A stretch of DNA of 64,000 nucleotides. Origin: Ruegeria lacuscaerulensis. GTDB taxonomy: Bacteria; Pseudomonadota; Alphaproteobacteria; Rhodobacterales; Rhodobacteraceae. The DNA lies in the NCBI RefSeq assembly GCF_013031245.1, contig NZ_WPZL01000008.1, positions 1 through 64,000 on the forward strand, in the 5' to 3' direction. Below are positions 8,498 to 18,042 of the stretch, piece after piece. How positions within the stretch are numbered: the first letter of the stretch is position 1; each line of letters starts with the position of its first letter. The notes under the pieces were generated by a model. That model searched no databases. It saw only the letters and a program-made list of their open reading frames with translations, and was not told the origin of the DNA. The position numbers and the translations under genes were made by a program.

Positions 8498-8965
8498 TCA
8501 GATGCACTTGAAGTAATCAAAAGGCTCAAGACAGTCCTTGCACCGCCATTGGGCCTTGCATGGGGTCGAGCCGAATTGGCTGAGCCTTTCCAGATGGGTG
8601 CTGCTGCATTGCGGGCATCGTTCCGGCCCGCCACCTGGTTGAGGCGGAGCAATGCCAAACTTCTCTAATTGCGCACGGCCCTTGTCCGACAACCAGTCCG
8701 TGGTCCACGCAGGAGAAAGCTGGCGGCGCAGCTCCAGATTTTCGATGCCATGCTTTCGCAACGCGGTCTCGATATCGAAGTTAATGATGCTGGTCGCGGG
8801 GCAGCCCGAATAGGTCGGCGTGACAGTGACAACCAACAGGTCGCCTTCCCAATCAACGCCACGGACAATCCCAAGATCCACAAGCGATATCACGGGAATT
8901 TCCGGGTCGGGTATGGCGTCCAGCCACTCCCAGACCTGATCAATTGCGGGTTGCGCCATGATCAT
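8498..8965 (-). CDS. paaD: 1,2-phenylacetyl-CoA epoxidase maturation protein PaaD
   Basis: A 155-residue protein of the MIP18/DUF59 family that helps assemble the iron centres of the epoxidase. The N-terminal domain includes DPEIPVISLVDLGIVRGVDW and the PTYSGCPAT segment with its conserved cysteine. The C-terminus has a zinc-ribbon pair, CPQCSS and CKDC. The ATG at 8965 overlaps the TGA of paaC (TGATG), so translation is likely coupled; another ATG two codons later is possible. Confidence 0.93.
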   Translation of the reverse strand: MIMAQPAIDQVWEWLDAIPDPEIPVISLVDLGIVRGVDWEGDLLVVTVTPTYSGCPATSIINFDIETALRKHGIENLELRRQLSPAWTTDWLSDKGRAQLEKFGIAPPQPGGGPERCPQCSSTHLERLSQFGSTPCKAQWRCKDCLEPFDYFKCI

Positions 8966-9732
8966 CACCATTGGCAGCCTGGATAGGCGCGGGGCAACCA
9001 CTGCATGGTACACAGCAGATGGCCTAGATGCTCAGTGTGCATATAGCCGGTCCGGCCCCCTTTATGCGCGAAACGGCTCTCGGGGATGGTCAGTGTCGCC
9101 TCGGACAGAACCCGGCCGACCAGAGCGCCATATTCCTCGCGCAGCGTAGCCGGATTTACCGAAATACCAGCGGCAACCATCTGCTCGTCGGCCTCGTCGC
9201 TGTCAAACATCTCGCCAACATAGGGCCAGAGGTAGTCCAACGCGGCCTGCATGCGATCGTGACTTTCCTGAGTCCCATCGCCCAGGCCAACCACGGTGTC
9301 GGCCGAGCGTTCGAGGTGATACGCGACCTCTTTGCTGGCCTTCTCGGCGATCTCGGCCACGGTTGTGTCCGAGGATTTCATCAACCGGCCCAAAATAATC
9401 GCATGCCACGCGTCGAACAGGAACTGACGCATCAGAGTTCGGCCGAAATCACCGTTGGGCAATTCCACCAGCAACAGGTTGCGGAAATCCCATGCATCGC
9501 GAAGGAAGGCCAGATCATCGGCGGTTTTGCCCTCTCCCTGCACTTCCGCGGCGTAACCCAGCCACAACTGGGTCTGACCGATCAGGTCCAATGCAGTGTT
9601 GGCAAGCGCGATATCCTCCTCAAGAACCGGGGAGTGCCCGCACCATTCCGATACGCGGTGTCCAAGGACCAACGTGTTGTCACCCATGCGCAGCAGAAAT
9701 TGCAGCAGGGCCTGTTTGTCGACCTCAACCAT
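8965..9732 (-). CDS. paaC: 1,2-phenylacetyl-CoA epoxidase structural subunit PaaC
   Basis: A 255-residue ferritin-like protein that forms the structural half of the PaaAC heterodimer in the phenylacetyl-CoA epoxidase. The N-terminus LLQFLLRMGDNTLVLGHRVS and the block ELPNGDFGRTLMRQFLFDAW (near residue 90) are characteristic. The start overlaps the paaB stop as TAATG and the end overlaps paaD by one base. Length matches E. coli PaaC (248). Confidence 0.95.
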   Translation of the reverse strand: MVEVDKQALLQFLLRMGDNTLVLGHRVSEWCGHSPVLEEDIALANTALDLIGQTQLWLGYAAEVQGEGKTADDLAFLRDAWDFRNLLLVELPNGDFGRTLMRQFLFDAWHAIILGRLMKSSDTTVAEIAEKASKEVAYHLERSADTVVGLGDGTQESHDRMQAALDYLWPYVGEMFDSDEADEQMVAAGISVNPATLREEYGALVGRVLSEATLTIPESRFAHKGGRTGYMHTEHLGHLLCTMQWLPRAYPGCQW

Positions 9733-10016
9733 TACATGTTCCCCACTTCATCGGGAATGTCGTAGAAGGTCGGGTGGCGATAGACCTTGCTTTCCGACGG
9801 CTCGAACAAAGGGCCTTTGTCGCCGGGCGCCGTTGCCGTGATATGTTTGGCTTCAACCACCCAGATCGACACGCCTTCGTTGCGGCGCGTATAGACGTCA
9901 CGCGCGTTCTTGACGGCCATTTCCGCGTCAGGGGCGTGTAGCGAACCCACATGACGGTGGCTCAGACCATGCTGACCGCGAATGAAGATTTCCCAAAGAG
10001 GCCATTCGTTTTTCAT
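9732..10016 (-). CDS. paaB: 1,2-phenylacetyl-CoA epoxidase subunit PaaB
   Basis: A 94-residue protein of the PaaB family, small and usually without cofactor, needed for the assembled epoxidase. The segment WPLWEIFIRGQHGLSHRHVG near the N-terminus and ARDVYTRRNEGVSIWVVEA in the middle are hallmark sequences. It lies 15 bases after paaA and overlaps paaC by one base. Confidence 0.95.
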   Translation of the reverse strand: MKNEWPLWEIFIRGQHGLSHRHVGSLHAPDAEMAVKNARDVYTRRNEGVSIWVVEAKHITATAPGDKGPLFEPSESKVYRHPTFYDIPDEVGNM

Positions 10017-10031
10017 AGTGGAATCTCCTGA

Positions 10032-11024
10032 TTACTCTGCCGCGTGCTCGCGGGCGGCTTTCTTGCGGGCGTGTTCCATCAGACCCTCGCGAACCCATGC
10101 GCCGTCGTCCCATGCGTTTTTGCGATCTGAGAGACGATCCACGTTACAGGGGCCGTTGCCCTTGATGACGTTAAAGAACTCTGTCCAGTCCGGATCCGTG
10201 TAGTCGTAGTGACCACGCTCCTCGTTCCACTTGATACCGGGATCCGGCAGGTCGAGGCCAAGAAATTCGATTTGCGGCACTGTCTGATCAACGAATTTTT
10301 GCCGCAGTTCGTCATTGGTGTTGATTTTGATCTTCCACGCCATCGACTGGGCGGAATGGACCGAGTCCTTGTCCGACGGGCCGAACATCATCAGCGACGG
10401 AAACCACAAACGGTTCAATGCGTCCTGCGCCATCTTCTTCTGTTCCGGAGTACCTTCCGCCATTTTGCGAATGGCGTCATAACCCTGACGCTGGTGAAAG
10501 CTTTCCTCTTTGCAGATGCGGATCATGGCGCGGGAATACGGGCCGTATGACGTGCGTTGCAGCGGCACTTGGTTCATGATCGCTGCACCGTCCACCAACC
10601 AGCCGACGGCCCCGATATCGGCCCAGTTCAATGTCGGGTAGTTGAAGATCGACGAGTATTTCATGCGGCCGTCCAGCAACATCTCGGTAATCTCATCACG
10701 GCTCACACCTAACGTTTCAGCAGCGCAATACAGATAGAGGCCATGACCTGCTTCGTCCTGCACCTTGGCAAGCAGGATTGCTTTGCGTTCCAGTGTGGGC
10801 GCGCGGGTGATCCAGTTGCCTTCAGGCAATTGACCGACAATTTCCGAATGCGCGTGCTGACCAATCTGGCGGATCAGGGTTGCGCGATAATCATCAGGCA
10901 TCCAATCACGCGGTTCGATCTTGATGTCGCGGTCGATCTTGTCCTGAAAGGCGCGCTCCTCCTCCGTCATCTCTTCTTTGGATTTGACGCCCGTTCCGGC
11001 TGTTTTCACCAGCTGTGCATACAT
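10032..11024 (-). CDS. paaA: 1,2-phenylacetyl-CoA epoxidase catalytic subunit PaaA
   Basis: A 330-residue di-iron oxygenase subunit that epoxidises the ring of phenylacetyl-CoA. Ligand-bearing motifs are visible: [21 protein letters not shown] and [13 protein letters not shown]. The residues [16 protein letters not shown] are as in E. coli PaaA. The start at 11024 ([10 protein letters not shown]) has GGAGGAACC upstream; a longer open frame would run into paaJ. The gene lies 14 bases after paaJ. Confidence 0.96.
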   Translation of the reverse strand: MYAQLVKTAGTGVKSKEEMTEEERAFQDKIDRDIKIEPRDWMPDDYRATLIRQIGQHAHSEIVGQLPEGNWITRAPTLERKAILLAKVQDEAGHGLYLYCAAETLGVSRDEITEMLLDGRMKYSSIFNYPTLNWADIGAVGWLVDGAAIMNQVPLQRTSYGPYSRAMIRICKEESFHQRQGYDAIRKMAEGTPEQKKMAQDALNRLWFPSLMMFGPSDKDSVHSAQSMAWKIKINTNDELRQKFVDQTVPQIEFLGLDLPDPGIKWNEERGHYDYTDPDWTEFFNVIKGNGPCNVDRLSDRKNAWDDGAWVREGLMEHARKKAAREHAAE

Positions 11025-11038
11025 CTGGGGTTCCTCCT

Positions 11039-12241
11039 TCAGACACGTTCCAGGATCATGGCTGCACCCTGCCCGACACCAACGCACATGGTGCATAGGG
11101 CATACCGCCCGCCGGTGCGTTGCAACTGATAGGCTGCCGTCAAAACAAGCCGCGCACCCGACATCCCAAGCGGATGTCCCATCGCGATGGCGCCTCCGTT
11201 GGGATTCACATGCGGCGCGTCGTCGGCAACGTTAAGCTCGCGCAGCGTGGCAAGACCCTGGCTGGCAAAAGCTTCGTTCAATTCTATCACATCCATCTGC
11301 TCAATGGTCAGTCCTGCACGTTCTAGAACCTTATGGCTGGCCGGTACCGGGCCAATACCCATGACGCGCGGCGCGACACCCGCGGCCGACATGCCCACCA
11401 CCCGAACCATCGGTTTCAGGCCATTCTTTTCCGCCATCGCCTCATTGGCCATCAGGATCGCCGCCGCACCATCATTCACGCCCGAGGCATTTCCTGCAGT
11501 GACAGTCAGGTCAAGCCCGTTCACACCTTTCAGCTTTGCCAGTTTTTCAACGGTTACTCCGGGGCGCGGGTGCTCATCGGTGTCAACAATGATCGGTTCG
11601 CCTTTGCGCTGCGGTATGGAGATTGGCGTAATCTCCTCTGCGAAAACACCAGCCGTTTGAGCGGCCTCCCAACGCGCCTGACTACGGGCCGCGAAAGCGT
11701 CCTGATCTTCGCGGCTGATATTGTAGTCCGCGGCCACGTTATCAGCAGTTTGCGGCATGGAATCCACGCCGTACATCTCTTTCATCTTCGGATTGATAAA
11801 ACGCCAGCCAATGGTGGTGTCGTAAACCGCATTCGAGCGGGTAAACGCGTTGGTGGCCTTCGGCATCACGAAAGGCGCGCGACTCATGCTTTCCACACCG
11901 CCGGCAATTGCCATATCATAGTCGCCGGCCTTGATCCCCCGTGCGGCCATGCCAACCGCATCCATTCCCGAAGCACACAGCCGGTTTATTGTGGTCCCTG
12001 GCACGTCGATCGGCAACCCAGCCAGCAAAGCAGCCATGCGGGCGACGTTGCGGTTACTTTCGCCGGCCTGGTTGGCGTCACCATAAATCACGTCGTCAAC
12101 ACTGGTCCAATCGACCTGGGGATTCCTTTGCATCAACGCAGCAATCGGCGCAGCCGCCAGATCATCCGTCCGCACTGAGGACAGCGCCCCGCCATACCGG
12201 CCAATTGGCGTGCGTGTCGCATCGCAAATGAATGCGTCCAT
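11039..12241 (-). CDS. paaJ: 3-oxoadipyl-CoA / 3-oxo-5,6-dehydrosuberyl-CoA thiolase
   Basis: A 400-residue thiolase. The N-terminal active-site cysteine is in [17 protein letters not shown] (near residue 90), and the C-terminal catalytic motifs are [19 protein letters not shown] and [12 protein letters not shown]. In the phenylacetate pathway it cleaves both 3-oxo-5,6-dehydrosuberyl-CoA and 3-oxoadipyl-CoA to give acetyl-CoA and succinyl-CoA. The start at 12241 has GGGAGA upstream. It is the first gene of the operon paaJABCDE and is preceded by a PaaR-type operator. The enzyme could also serve protocatechuate breakdown (PcaF); position favours PaaJ. Confidence 0.92.
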   Translation of the reverse strand: MDAFICDATRTPIGRYGGALSSVRTDDLAAAPIAALMQRNPQVDWTSVDDVIYGDANQAGESNRNVARMAALLAGLPIDVPGTTINRLCASGMDAVGMAARGIKAGDYDMAIAGGVESMSRAPFVMPKATNAFTRSNAVYDTTIGWRFINPKMKEMYGVDSMPQTADNVAADYNISREDQDAFAARSQARWEAAQTAGVFAEEITPISIPQRKGEPIIVDTDEHPRPGVTVEKLAKLKGVNGLDLTVTAGNASGVNDGAAAILMANEAMAEKNGLKPMVRVVGMSAAGVAPRVMGIGPVPASHKVLERAGLTIEQMDVIELNEAFASQGLATLRELNVADDAPHVNPNGGAIAMGHPLGMSGARLVLTAAYQLQRTGGRYALCTMCVGVGQGAAMILERV

Positions 12242-12277
12242 CTGTGGAATCTCCCGTTTGTACCAGCTCGAAACACC

Positions 12278-12293
12278 AACCGATTGGTCGGTT
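12278..12293 (-). promoter_or_regulatory. PaaR-type operator upstream of paaJ
   Basis: AACCGA-TTGG-TCGGTT is a perfect inverted repeat with six-base arms, 37 bases before the paaJ start. Closely similar 16-base sites occur at 15454-15469 and, inverted, at 21774-21789, each in front of a phenylacetate gene unit. The shared pattern is AACCGWWYGGTYGGTY with small deviations. A TetR-type PaaR encoded at 24379 is the most likely binder. Confidence 0.7.
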
Positions 12294-12490
12294 AATACAG
12301 TCACCAGTGATTCGGGGCAAGATTAATGTTACGCTTTCCATTGTATCAGCCAATTTTTGTAACGATTTGAAAGACAAATACTCTGGCGCAAGCAAAGGAA
12401 TTTCGTTCTGGCCTGGATCAAATCACGTCTGAATAGGCCAACGTGGCGGTCGTACGGAATGGGATTGCCCAGTGGTCGCCACACACAAGT

Positions 12491-13306
12491 TCAGGATTCC
12501 AAAGCTTTTTCCAGAGCATCCAAAGAGGGTCGAGGCAAGGCTGCCAACAATTGAGAAACCACTTCGCGGCAGGCAGGTCCCATCCAGTCATCCGGCAGAA
12601 ACGTCTCGGGGAGGTCTGGATGGCGCAAAACCACCCGGCGCCAGCTATGGACCAATAGAACGCGCAGCACGGCCACTTTCATTGGATCGCTTACCACGTT
12701 TGGCGGCAGGTGGCTCTTCACGGCCTGTGCCGTTTCCCAAAGCTGATCGTAGGAATCCTTCAACGCCTTGGGACCGCACAGGTCTTTAAGCCAATTTGGA
12801 ACAGAGATTTCTTTGCTTTGCACAACCAAAAGCTCTTCAATCCCATCTGGTGCGGGCCCGGGTGCCATAGCAGTTGAGTTGTTCAGGGAAATGTAATCTC
12901 CCGTCAGCATCAAGTCGGACAGCTCCTGCCGGGCCAAGTCTGAACCGCTGCCAACCAGAACATGCCAAATGTCGGGCCTGACCGTTTCCCGGGCATAAAT
13001 GCGAGGCACCGCTGCGGCGCTTTGGCTGCGGCCAAAATCCGTCAATCGGTGAACGCTGTTTCGTCCGATCCGAGTGCTTTCGATCCAACCTTCCTTACGG
13101 AGCCTGTGCAAGGCGACGCGAGTCGCCTCGGCCTTGATACCGGCAAGACTGGTCAGTGAGGTAATCAGGGCACCACTGATCTGATCCGTTTCGTTTTGCG
13201 CAAGATCTCCGAATATCGTGACCAGCACTGACCACACCCTTTGGGTACCAGAGGCAGTCAGCCGGGTCACACAGATATCAAACCAATCAGGGGTCTTTTC
13301 GTTCAT
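12491..13306 (-). CDS. paaX: PaaX-family transcriptional repressor
   Basis: A 271-residue protein with the PaaX layout: an N-terminal winged helix (about residues 25-95, ending VALHRLRKEGWIESTRIGRN), a middle domain, and a C-terminal PaaX domain with LLVHSWRRVVLRHPDLPETF (near residue 220). PaaX proteins repress phenylacetate genes and are released by phenylacetyl-CoA. It lies 49 bases after paaZ, and its product is encoded next to a second pathway regulator of TetR type, so two repressors may act on this cluster. The sequence TGATTCG at 12308-12314, between paaX and paaJ, resembles part of the E. coli PaaX site. Confidence 0.9.
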   Translation of the reverse strand: MNEKTPDWFDICVTRLTASGTQRVWSVLVTIFGDLAQNETDQISGALITSLTSLAGIKAEATRVALHRLRKEGWIESTRIGRNSVHRLTDFGRSQSAAAVPRIYARETVRPDIWHVLVGSGSDLARQELSDLMLTGDYISLNNSTAMAPGPAPDGIEELLVVQSKEISVPNWLKDLCGPKALKDSYDQLWETAQAVKSHLPPNVVSDPMKVAVLRVLLVHSWRRVVLRHPDLPETFLPDDWMGPACREVVSQLLAALPRPSLDALEKALES

Positions 13307-13355
13307 GGCAAAAGTATATTCAGGAGGGCCGGAATTTCCATCCGATCGGCCAACC

Positions 13356-15386
13356 CTAGTAGGCCACCATCGTAAGAAGCTCGTATTCGGCGACCTGCTC
13401 GTCGTGCTGATTGGTCAGGGTGACGTGCCACCGGACCTCGCCATAGTCTTCGTTTCGTTTTGTTTTGTTCTTGACCGTCAGTCGCACTTTGATGGCGTCA
13501 CCTGCCTCTACAGGTTTCATGAAGCGCAGACCGTCCAGCCCTGTGTTGGCAAGAACCGGTCCTTCATTGGGCTCGACAAACAAACCTGCCGCAAACGAAA
13601 GCAGCAGATAGCCATGCGCCACACGGCCCGGAAAAAACGGATTCCGTTCTGCTGCCGCCTGATCCATGTGTGCATAGAACGTATCACCGGTGAAGTGGGC
13701 AAAATGTTCTATGTCTTCCATAGTTACAGTGCGCGAACCCGTGTGGATCGTCTCGCCGATGCTCAGGTCGTGGTAACGACGGGTAAATGGGTGAGAAGGA
13801 CCTTCTATCTCGGTCGCACCGGGCACCCATTTATTCCCAATCGCCGAAAGAATATCGGGTGATCCCTGGATGGCGGTCCGCTGCATGTAATGCTTCACCC
13901 CTCGCACACCGCCCATTTCCTCACCGCCACCAGCTCTGCCGGGGCCACCATGGACCAGATGTGGCAGTGGCGAACCGTGACCTGTCGATTCCTTCATCGA
14001 GGCGCGATCATTGAAGTAAAGCCTCCCGTGATATGCGCCCGCGCCCAGAACGACCTGCCGCGCGACATTTGGGTCATGGGTTATAACAGAAGCCACCAGC
14101 GAGCCCTGCCCCTTGTTCGCCAGCTTGATCGCGTGGTCTATGTCGCTGTAGCCCATGATTGTGCTTACGGGGCCAAAGGCTTCGGTGTCATGAACACGCT
14201 GGGCTGCATCGGGATTGGCACAGTGGAACAGCATCGGCGGTAAAAAGGCGCCTTTGTCAGCATCAGCACCATCCACTGTGAAATCAGACGGATTGCCGAA
14301 TACCCGCTCTGCCTCCTGTCCGATAATGGCGGCTTTTTCCAGAACGTCCCGCTTTTGGGCATTCGAGACCAGCGCTCCCATGCGCGTCGTCTCCAGTCTC
14401 GGGTCTCCGATGACGGTTTTCGCCAACCGTGCCGAGAGCGCCTCGATAACGGCCTGCACCTGTGGCTCTGGAGCAATAATTCGGCGAATAGCAGTACATT
14501 TCTGACCCGCCTTGGTGGTCATCTCTCGCTGAACTTCCTTGATGAACAGATCAAACTCGGGCGTTCCGGGTTCGGCATCCGGGCCAAGGATTGAAGCATT
14601 CAAACTGTCCTGTTCGGCGACGAACCGCACCGAATTTTCAAGGATCGCCGGATTGGACCGCAGCCTAAGCGCTGTGTCGGCGGACCCGGTAAAGCTGACC
14701 ACATCCTGCATCGTCAGGCGATCCAGCATGTCGCCCAAACCACCTGAAACCAGTTGCAAGGCGCCGGCCGGAAGAATGCCGGACTCCAGCATGATCCGCA
14801 CACACAGTTCCGTCACGTAGCAAGAATTCGTTGCCGGTTTAACGATAGCGGGAACCCCTGCCAGCAGGGTCGGAGCAAGTTTTTCCAGCATGCCCCAGAC
14901 CGGGAAGTTGAATGCGTTTATGTGGATCGCAACGCCTTGTAACGGTGTGCAAATATGCTGACCCAGAAACGTCCCATTGCGCGACAATTGCTCAACTTCG
15001 CCATCCAAATAGACATGCCCATCGGGCATTTCGCGCCGTCCTTTCGAGGCAAAAACGAACATCGTACCGATACCACCATCGATATCGATCATGTGGTCCG
15101 ACTGGGTAGCTCCGGTATTGAAGGACAGGTCATACAACGCCTGTTTGTGTTTTCCCAAATGTAGGGACAGCGTCTTGAGCATCTTTGCGCGCTCATGGAA
15201 AGTCATCTTGCGCAGGGCTGGTCCACCAACGTTGCGCGCATGGTCCAGCATCCCCTGTACATCCAACGCGTTGTTTCCTGCGGCCGCAATCACCTCACCA
15301 GTCACGGCACTGGCAATTTCCCGGGAGCCCTCTCCGGGCGCAACCCAGTCACCCGCCGCGAAGCTGGAAATCTGTTGGATCGTCAT
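13356..15386 (-). CDS. paaZ: bifunctional oxepin-CoA hydrolase / 3-oxo-5,6-dehydrosuberyl-CoA semialdehyde dehydrogenase
   Basis: A 676-residue two-domain enzyme. Residues about 1-520 are an aldehyde dehydrogenase with the catalytic cysteine in GQKCTAIRRI and a candidate general base glutamate in FVAEQDSLN. Residues about 530-676 are a MaoC-like (R)-hydratase with GDTFYAHMDQ and RVAHGYLLLSFAAGLF. It opens the oxepin-CoA ring and oxidises the aldehyde before it can cyclise. Both active sites look intact, so the shunt to tropone-type compounds seen when the dehydrogenase is missing is not expected from this copy. GAGGAGAGC precedes the start. An operator lies about 70 bases upstream. Confidence 0.95.
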   Translation of the reverse strand: MTIQQISSFAAGDWVAPGEGSREIASAVTGEVIAAAGNNALDVQGMLDHARNVGGPALRKMTFHERAKMLKTLSLHLGKHKQALYDLSFNTGATQSDHMIDIDGGIGTMFVFASKGRREMPDGHVYLDGEVEQLSRNGTFLGQHICTPLQGVAIHINAFNFPVWGMLEKLAPTLLAGVPAIVKPATNSCYVTELCVRIMLESGILPAGALQLVSGGLGDMLDRLTMQDVVSFTGSADTALRLRSNPAILENSVRFVAEQDSLNASILGPDAEPGTPEFDLFIKEVQREMTTKAGQKCTAIRRIIAPEPQVQAVIEALSARLAKTVIGDPRLETTRMGALVSNAQKRDVLEKAAIIGQEAERVFGNPSDFTVDGADADKGAFLPPMLFHCANPDAAQRVHDTEAFGPVSTIMGYSDIDHAIKLANKGQGSLVASVITHDPNVARQVVLGAGAYHGRLYFNDRASMKESTGHGSPLPHLVHGGPGRAGGGEEMGGVRGVKHYMQRTAIQGSPDILSAIGNKWVPGATEIEGPSHPFTRRYHDLSIGETIHTGSRTVTMEDIEHFAHFTGDTFYAHMDQAAAERNPFFPGRVAHGYLLLSFAAGLFVEPNEGPVLANTGLDGLRFMKPVEAGDAIKVRLTVKNKTKRNEDYGEVRWHVTLTNQHDEQVAEYELLTMVAY

Positions 15387-15435
15387 GGGGGCTCTCCTCT
15401 ACCATTGAATTTGTCCGCGAGGCGGCGTTTAACTC

Positions 15436-15455
15436 TTGATAAGTTTTATTATCAA
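15436..15455. promoter_or_regulatory. perfect 7-base inverted repeat upstream of paaZ
   Basis: TTGATAA-GTTTTA-TTATCAA is a perfect inverted repeat 50 bases before the paaZ start. Its right arm overlaps the first two bases of the PaaR-type site at 15454. The overlap suggests a second regulator, possibly PaaX, competing at the same promoter; the sequence alone does not identify the binder. Confidence 0.45.
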
Positions 15456-15469
15456 CCGTACGGTCGGTC
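15454..15469 (-). promoter_or_regulatory. PaaR-type operator upstream of paaZ
   Basis: AACCGTACGGTCGGTC matches the paaJ-upstream site at 12 of 16 positions. It contains the perfect palindrome ACCGTACGGT. It lies between the end of the P450 gene (15500) and the start of paaZ (15386), so paaZ and paaX appear to have their own promoter. Confidence 0.65.
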
Positions 15470-15499
15470 AATGATATAGAAAACAAATAACTTGGACAC

Positions 15500-16690
15500 T
15501 TAGCAAACGCGCGCCGGAAGCCGCGCAAAGCCGCGAAACCGAACCCGCCCGCCACGCTGGGCCTCGTCGGTGAGTTGATAATTTGGAAAGCGGCCCAGAA
15601 ACCGGCTGATTGCCACACGCCCTTCCATCCGAGCTAACGACAAACCAACACAGGTATGTGGCCCCCCGGCAAACGCATGGTGTTTGTTCGGCCATCGTTG
15701 CAAGACCATCTCGTCAGGTTTTTCAAACTGACGCGGATCGCGATTGGCGGCGCCAATACACAGATGGATATCGGTGCCTGCCGGAATAGTATGGCCGTGA
15801 AACTCCACCTCTTCGGCAGTCAGGCGGTTGCCAAACTGGTTCGGGCTTTCAAAGCGCAGAAACTCATCTACAGCCGTAGTGATCAGGTCCGGATTGGTCA
15901 AAAGCTCAATTCGTTTATCACGATGCCGGTCCAGTAATTCCAGCGCATTACCTATTAGGTTGGTCGTCGTCTCGTGCCCGGCGTTCAGGATGAAAATACA
16001 ATTCTGATACAGTTCGACTTCAGTAAGTCCACCATCCACATCGTCCTGTATCAGTCGGGTCAGAACGTCTGTCTCTGGGTCACCGGGCTTTGCCCGGCGG
16101 TCTTCGACAATGTAACGCAGAAAGGTTTTAAATTCGGTCACGGACCGGTTGCCCCACTCTTTCTGCTCGGTCGTCAGCTTAGGTTCCAACGCGCCGAGGA
16201 TTGCGAGTGACCAGTCACGCAGAGGGCCTCGCTCATTGCGGGGAATACCCAACAGGTTGCCTATGATCTCAATCGGGATGGCGCCGGCAAAATCTTCGAT
16301 CAGCTCGACCTCACCCTTCGCTTCCATCTCGTCCAGAAGAGTATCGACCAGCGCGATCAATCCCGGCTCCATCTGCGCCAGAGCACGCGGGTTCATTGCC
16401 CCGACCATCACTTTGCGAACGCGCGTATGAAGCGGCGGGTCGTTGAACACCAGGCTCGTGGTGTGGTGCTCATACAGCGGGCTGTCGGTGCCGAACTTCG
16501 GACCGAACACCGCCTTCTTGTCGGAAATGAACCGCTTCGTGTCACGGTAGACCACATTCAGGTCGTCGTATCGCGAGAGGATCACTGATCCACCGGGTTG
16601 CGGACACACTGGCGTTTCTTCCCGCAACTGTGTGTAGAACAGGTATGGGTCAACGTGAAACCCCGGGGGAAGCGACGTCAGACTAAACAT
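15500..16690 (-). CDS. cytochrome P450
   Basis: A 396-residue soluble bacterial P450. The I-helix oxygen-binding motif is AGHETTT (near residue 240), the K-helix E-x-x-R is EFLR, and the haem-thiolate loop reads FAGGPHTCVGLSLARME near the C-terminus. The start ATG overlaps the TGA of the TRAP permease gene (TGATG), so it belongs to the same transcript. Its substrate is unknown. Its place among phenylacetate genes suggests hydroxylation of an aromatic acid or other compound feeding the pathway. No ferredoxin or ferredoxin reductase gene lies beside it, so its redox partner is elsewhere. Confidence 0.93.
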   Translation of the reverse strand: MFSLTSLPPGFHVDPYLFYTQLREETPVCPQPGGSVILSRYDDLNVVYRDTKRFISDKKAVFGPKFGTDSPLYEHHTTSLVFNDPPLHTRVRKVMVGAMNPRALAQMEPGLIALVDTLLDEMEAKGEVELIEDFAGAIPIEIIGNLLGIPRNERGPLRDWSLAILGALEPKLTTEQKEWGNRSVTEFKTFLRYIVEDRRAKPGDPETDVLTRLIQDDVDGGLTEVELYQNCIFILNAGHETTTNLIGNALELLDRHRDKRIELLTNPDLITTAVDEFLRFESPNQFGNRLTAEEVEFHGHTIPAGTDIHLCIGAANRDPRQFEKPDEMVLQRWPNKHHAFAGGPHTCVGLSLARMEGRVAISRFLGRFPNYQLTDEAQRGGRVRFRGFARLPARVC

Positions 16691-18042
16691 CAGTGACCCA
16701 TCGCGCCCATCTGTTCCGGCAAAACCAGCACCAGCCACGGCACCAGAACGATCAATGCCAACCGGAAAATGTCAGCGACCCAGAAGGGTGTAACGCCCCT
16801 AAAAATAGTCGCTGTTGATACATCACCGACAACGCCCTTCAGAATAAAAACATTCAATCCCACTGGCGGCGTGATCAGGCTTATCTCTGTGACAACGACG
16901 ACCACAATACCAAACCAAATCGGGTCATAGCCCAGCGATGTTACCAGCGGAAAAAAGATGGGTACGGTCAACAACAGCATTGAAAGCGATTCAAAAACGC
17001 AGCCCAGAATAATGTAGATGCCAAGGATCATCAGAATGACAGCAAAGGGCGCGACGTCGTAGGCCGTGACCATCGCGATCAAAGCCTCGGGCAGGCCGGC
17101 GAGATTGATAAAGTTCGAAAACACTTGCGCGCCGATCAATACCGAAAACAGTGCCGCAGCAGTGTGAGTGGTCTCTTTCAAAACCTCGAATGTCGAACGA
17201 ACGGTCAACCCTCCGCGCGACAATGCAATCAGAAAAGCACCCATAGCACCCATTCCTGCCGCCTCGGTCGGGCTAAAGGTCAGGTTCAGCGGGTGGAAGT
17301 CAAAGGCACCATAGAGGCCGCCGATCACAAGGAAGAACAGGAGCAGAACGGCCCAGACAGAGCGCAACGCTTTCAGGCGCTCACCCCAGCCATGGCGTTC
17401 TCCTGCCGGACCGGAATCCGCTTTGCGCCAAACGGTCCATCGGACAGCGAACAGATAGAAGAGGATGCCCAATATGCCTGGAAGGATGCCAGCAACGAAT
17501 AGCTTGCCGATTGAGGTCTCTGTGAGCAGCCCATAGATGACGAGGATCACCGAGGGCGGGATCAGGATGCCGAGGGTCCCGCCAGCCGCAATCGAAGCCG
17601 TTGAAAGTTCGTCCGAATATCGATAGCGGCGCATCTCCGGCATTGCGACCTTAGACATGGTCGCAGCAGTGGCCAGTGACGAGCCGCAAATTGCCGAGAA
17701 CCCACCACAGGCTGCAACGGTCGCCATGGCAATGCCGCCCTTAAAGTGACCAAGAAAGGCGTTGGACACTGCGTAGAGCTCGCGCGCAAGACCGCCTTTG
17801 TTCACGAATAGTCCCATCAAAATGAACAACGGGATGACCGACAGGCCGTAATCCTGTGCGGTGTCCGTGATCTGACGGCCCACCATCGACATGGCAGCCT
17901 TCAACCCGCGTTCTGAAAAGATACTTCCCCCTCGCTCATATGCAAAACCCAATGTACCAACGAGCCCCATTGCAAAAACAATGGGAAGACGCACCAGCAC
18001 GAGAATAAGTACGAGGGCAAAACCGATCAGTGCCGCGGTCAT
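16690..18042 (-). CDS. TRAP transporter large permease, DctM family
   Basis: A 450-residue polytopic membrane protein with DctM features: MTAALIGFALVLILVLVRLP at the N-terminus, CGGFSAICGSSLATAATMSK in the first half, and GTLGILIPPSVILVIYGLLT. The start at 18042 overlaps the DctQ stop by four bases (ATGA). It is part of the set dctP-dctQ-dctM-P450, downstream of the PaaF/PaaH fusion gene. The substrate is probably an aromatic or other organic acid related to phenylacetate; this rests on context. Confidence 0.9.
   Translation of the reverse strand: MTAALIGFALVLILVLVRLPIVFAMGLVGTLGFAYERGGSIFSERGLKAAMSMVGRQITDTAQDYGLSVIPLFILMGLFVNKGGLARELYAVSNAFLGHFKGGIAMATVAACGGFSAICGSSLATAATMSKVAMPEMRRYRYSDELSTASIAAGGTLGILIPPSVILVIYGLLTETSIGKLFVAGILPGILGILFYLFAVRWTVWRKADSGPAGERHGWGERLKALRSVWAVLLLFFLVIGGLYGAFDFHPLNLTFSPTEAAGMGAMGAFLIALSRGGLTVRSTFEVLKETTHTAAALFSVLIGAQVFSNFINLAGLPEALIAMVTAYDVAPFAVILMILGIYIILGCVFESLSMLLLTVPIFFPLVTSLGYDPIWFGIVVVVVTEISLITPPVGLNVFILKGVVGDVSTATIFRGVTPFWVADIFRLALIVLVPWLVLVLPEQMGAMGH

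Noticed and set aside
11333..12178. 281-codon open frame on the plus strand
   Set aside because: It is antisense to paaJ and shows no recognisable domain.
13356..15386. PaaZ with a broken dehydrogenase, as linked to tropone production in some roseobacters
   Set aside because: The catalytic cysteine and the probable base glutamate are both present, and the length is normal.
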